A DNA stretch of 64,000 nucleotides from AC-56 sp963702195. Its GTDB lineage: Bacteria > Actinomycetota > Thermoleophilia > Solirubrobacterales > 70-9. The stretch is taken from NCBI GenBank assembly GCA_963702195.1, contig OY969725.1, positions 1,922,001 to 1,986,000 on the forward strand. Reading direction: 5' to 3'. The notes below the pieces were generated by a model. That model ran no database searches and was not told the origin of the DNA. It worked only from the letters and a program-made list of their open reading frames with translations. Both the position numbers and the translations under genes were made by a program. Below are positions 63,859 to 64,000 of the stretch, piece by piece; positions within the stretch are counted from its first letter, which is position 1; the number at the start of each line of letters is the position of its first letter.

Positions 63859-64000
63859 ATGTGAACGGGTCGATGTTGGCGCTGAGCGGGCGATTGTCGG
63901 GAGGGACGGCCGTAGATCCTCTGGCGCGCGCCGCTTTAAGTCCGGTCCAGGAGGCCCTACCGAGTCGGCGGGGCCGCATAGGCGCTTCGCGCCTGACGCT

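Larger units (their letters stand above)
60713..64000. mobile_element. integrative element 2 in tRNA-Cys, left end
   Basis: From the tRNA-Cys fragment it carries, all on the minus strand, a GNAT/DUF1778 toxin-antitoxin pair, a tyrosine integrase, a helix-turn-helix protein and a zinc-finger protein, then the control region shared with element 1. A TGCGCCAGTG direct repeat (60805-60814, 60817-60826) near the att site may bind the integrase. The last 140 bases (63861-64000) show no gene. Cargo must lie beyond the window. Confidence 0.8.

Noticed and set aside
1..64000. CRISPR arrays, rRNA genes, complete insertion sequences or prophage structural genes
   Set aside because: No regularly spaced repeats, rRNA signatures, transposase motifs or capsid/terminase products were found.

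Overview
The window is high-GC chromosomal DNA with tightly packed genes, very probably from an actinobacterium of the class Thermoleophilia (Solirubrobacterales-like). The support is a DUF2510 membrane protein, a class E-type sortase, a ydaO-type c-di-AMP riboswitch ahead of a secreted peptidoglycan hydrolase, a GatCAB amidotransferase with GltX, and many start codons preceded by a TANNNT box with no room for a Shine-Dalgarno leader. The class assignment is inference, since no 16S gene is present.

The left 44 kb is housekeeping backbone. It starts with gatC-gatA-gatB, a GMC oxidoreductase and membrane proteins. Next comes folD/pcrA, then cysE-cysK with a nearby cysteine-free Rrf2 regulator, a secreted propeller/collagen-like protein and two LuxR-type regulators. 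After these are gltX and nfo (divergent, sharing start-codon bases), dnaE, an epimerase, the riboswitch-controlled hydrolase, argG and a sortase. A long minus-strand cluster follows: infC-rpmI-rplT, a terminator, then trmH-pheS-pheT-argC-argJ-argB-argD and two Thr/Ser-rich membrane proteins, most joined by ATGA or GTGA overlaps. thrS lies upstream of infC, with a secreted GH26-like enzyme diverging from it. The backbone ends with a polytopic membrane protein and an anti-sigma/STAS group.

Two integrative elements interrupt the right side. Element 1 (about 44959-51961) sits in a tRNA-Val gene between 44-bp att repeats. It carries a RelE-like toxin-antitoxin pair, an ECF sigma/anti-sigma pair, a secreted I36-type inhibitor-like protein, a lipoprotein, a helix-turn-helix protein, a small zinc-finger protein and a tyrosine integrase. 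Element 2 (about 60713 to beyond 64000) sits in a tRNA-Cys gene and carries a GNAT/DUF1778 toxin-antitoxin pair, an integrase, a helix-turn-helix protein and a zinc-finger protein. The two share a roughly 150-bp control region at about 90% identity. That homology continues into the first codons of otherwise different proteins, both of which begin with a TQLALP tag resembling the N-terminal sliding-clamp motif of Hda. This mosaic mobile-element family is the best candidate here for an undescribed system.

Between the elements lies ordinary backbone: a BBE-type oxidoreductase, an epimerase, a candidate small RNA, an NfeD-like protein, a coiled-coil protein, a lipase-like hydrolase, a universal stress protein, zwf, an M15-like peptidase and a cysteine-free DksA-like protein. 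A further notable signal is a palindromic repeat of about 45 bp read in frame inside pheT, argC and argJ.
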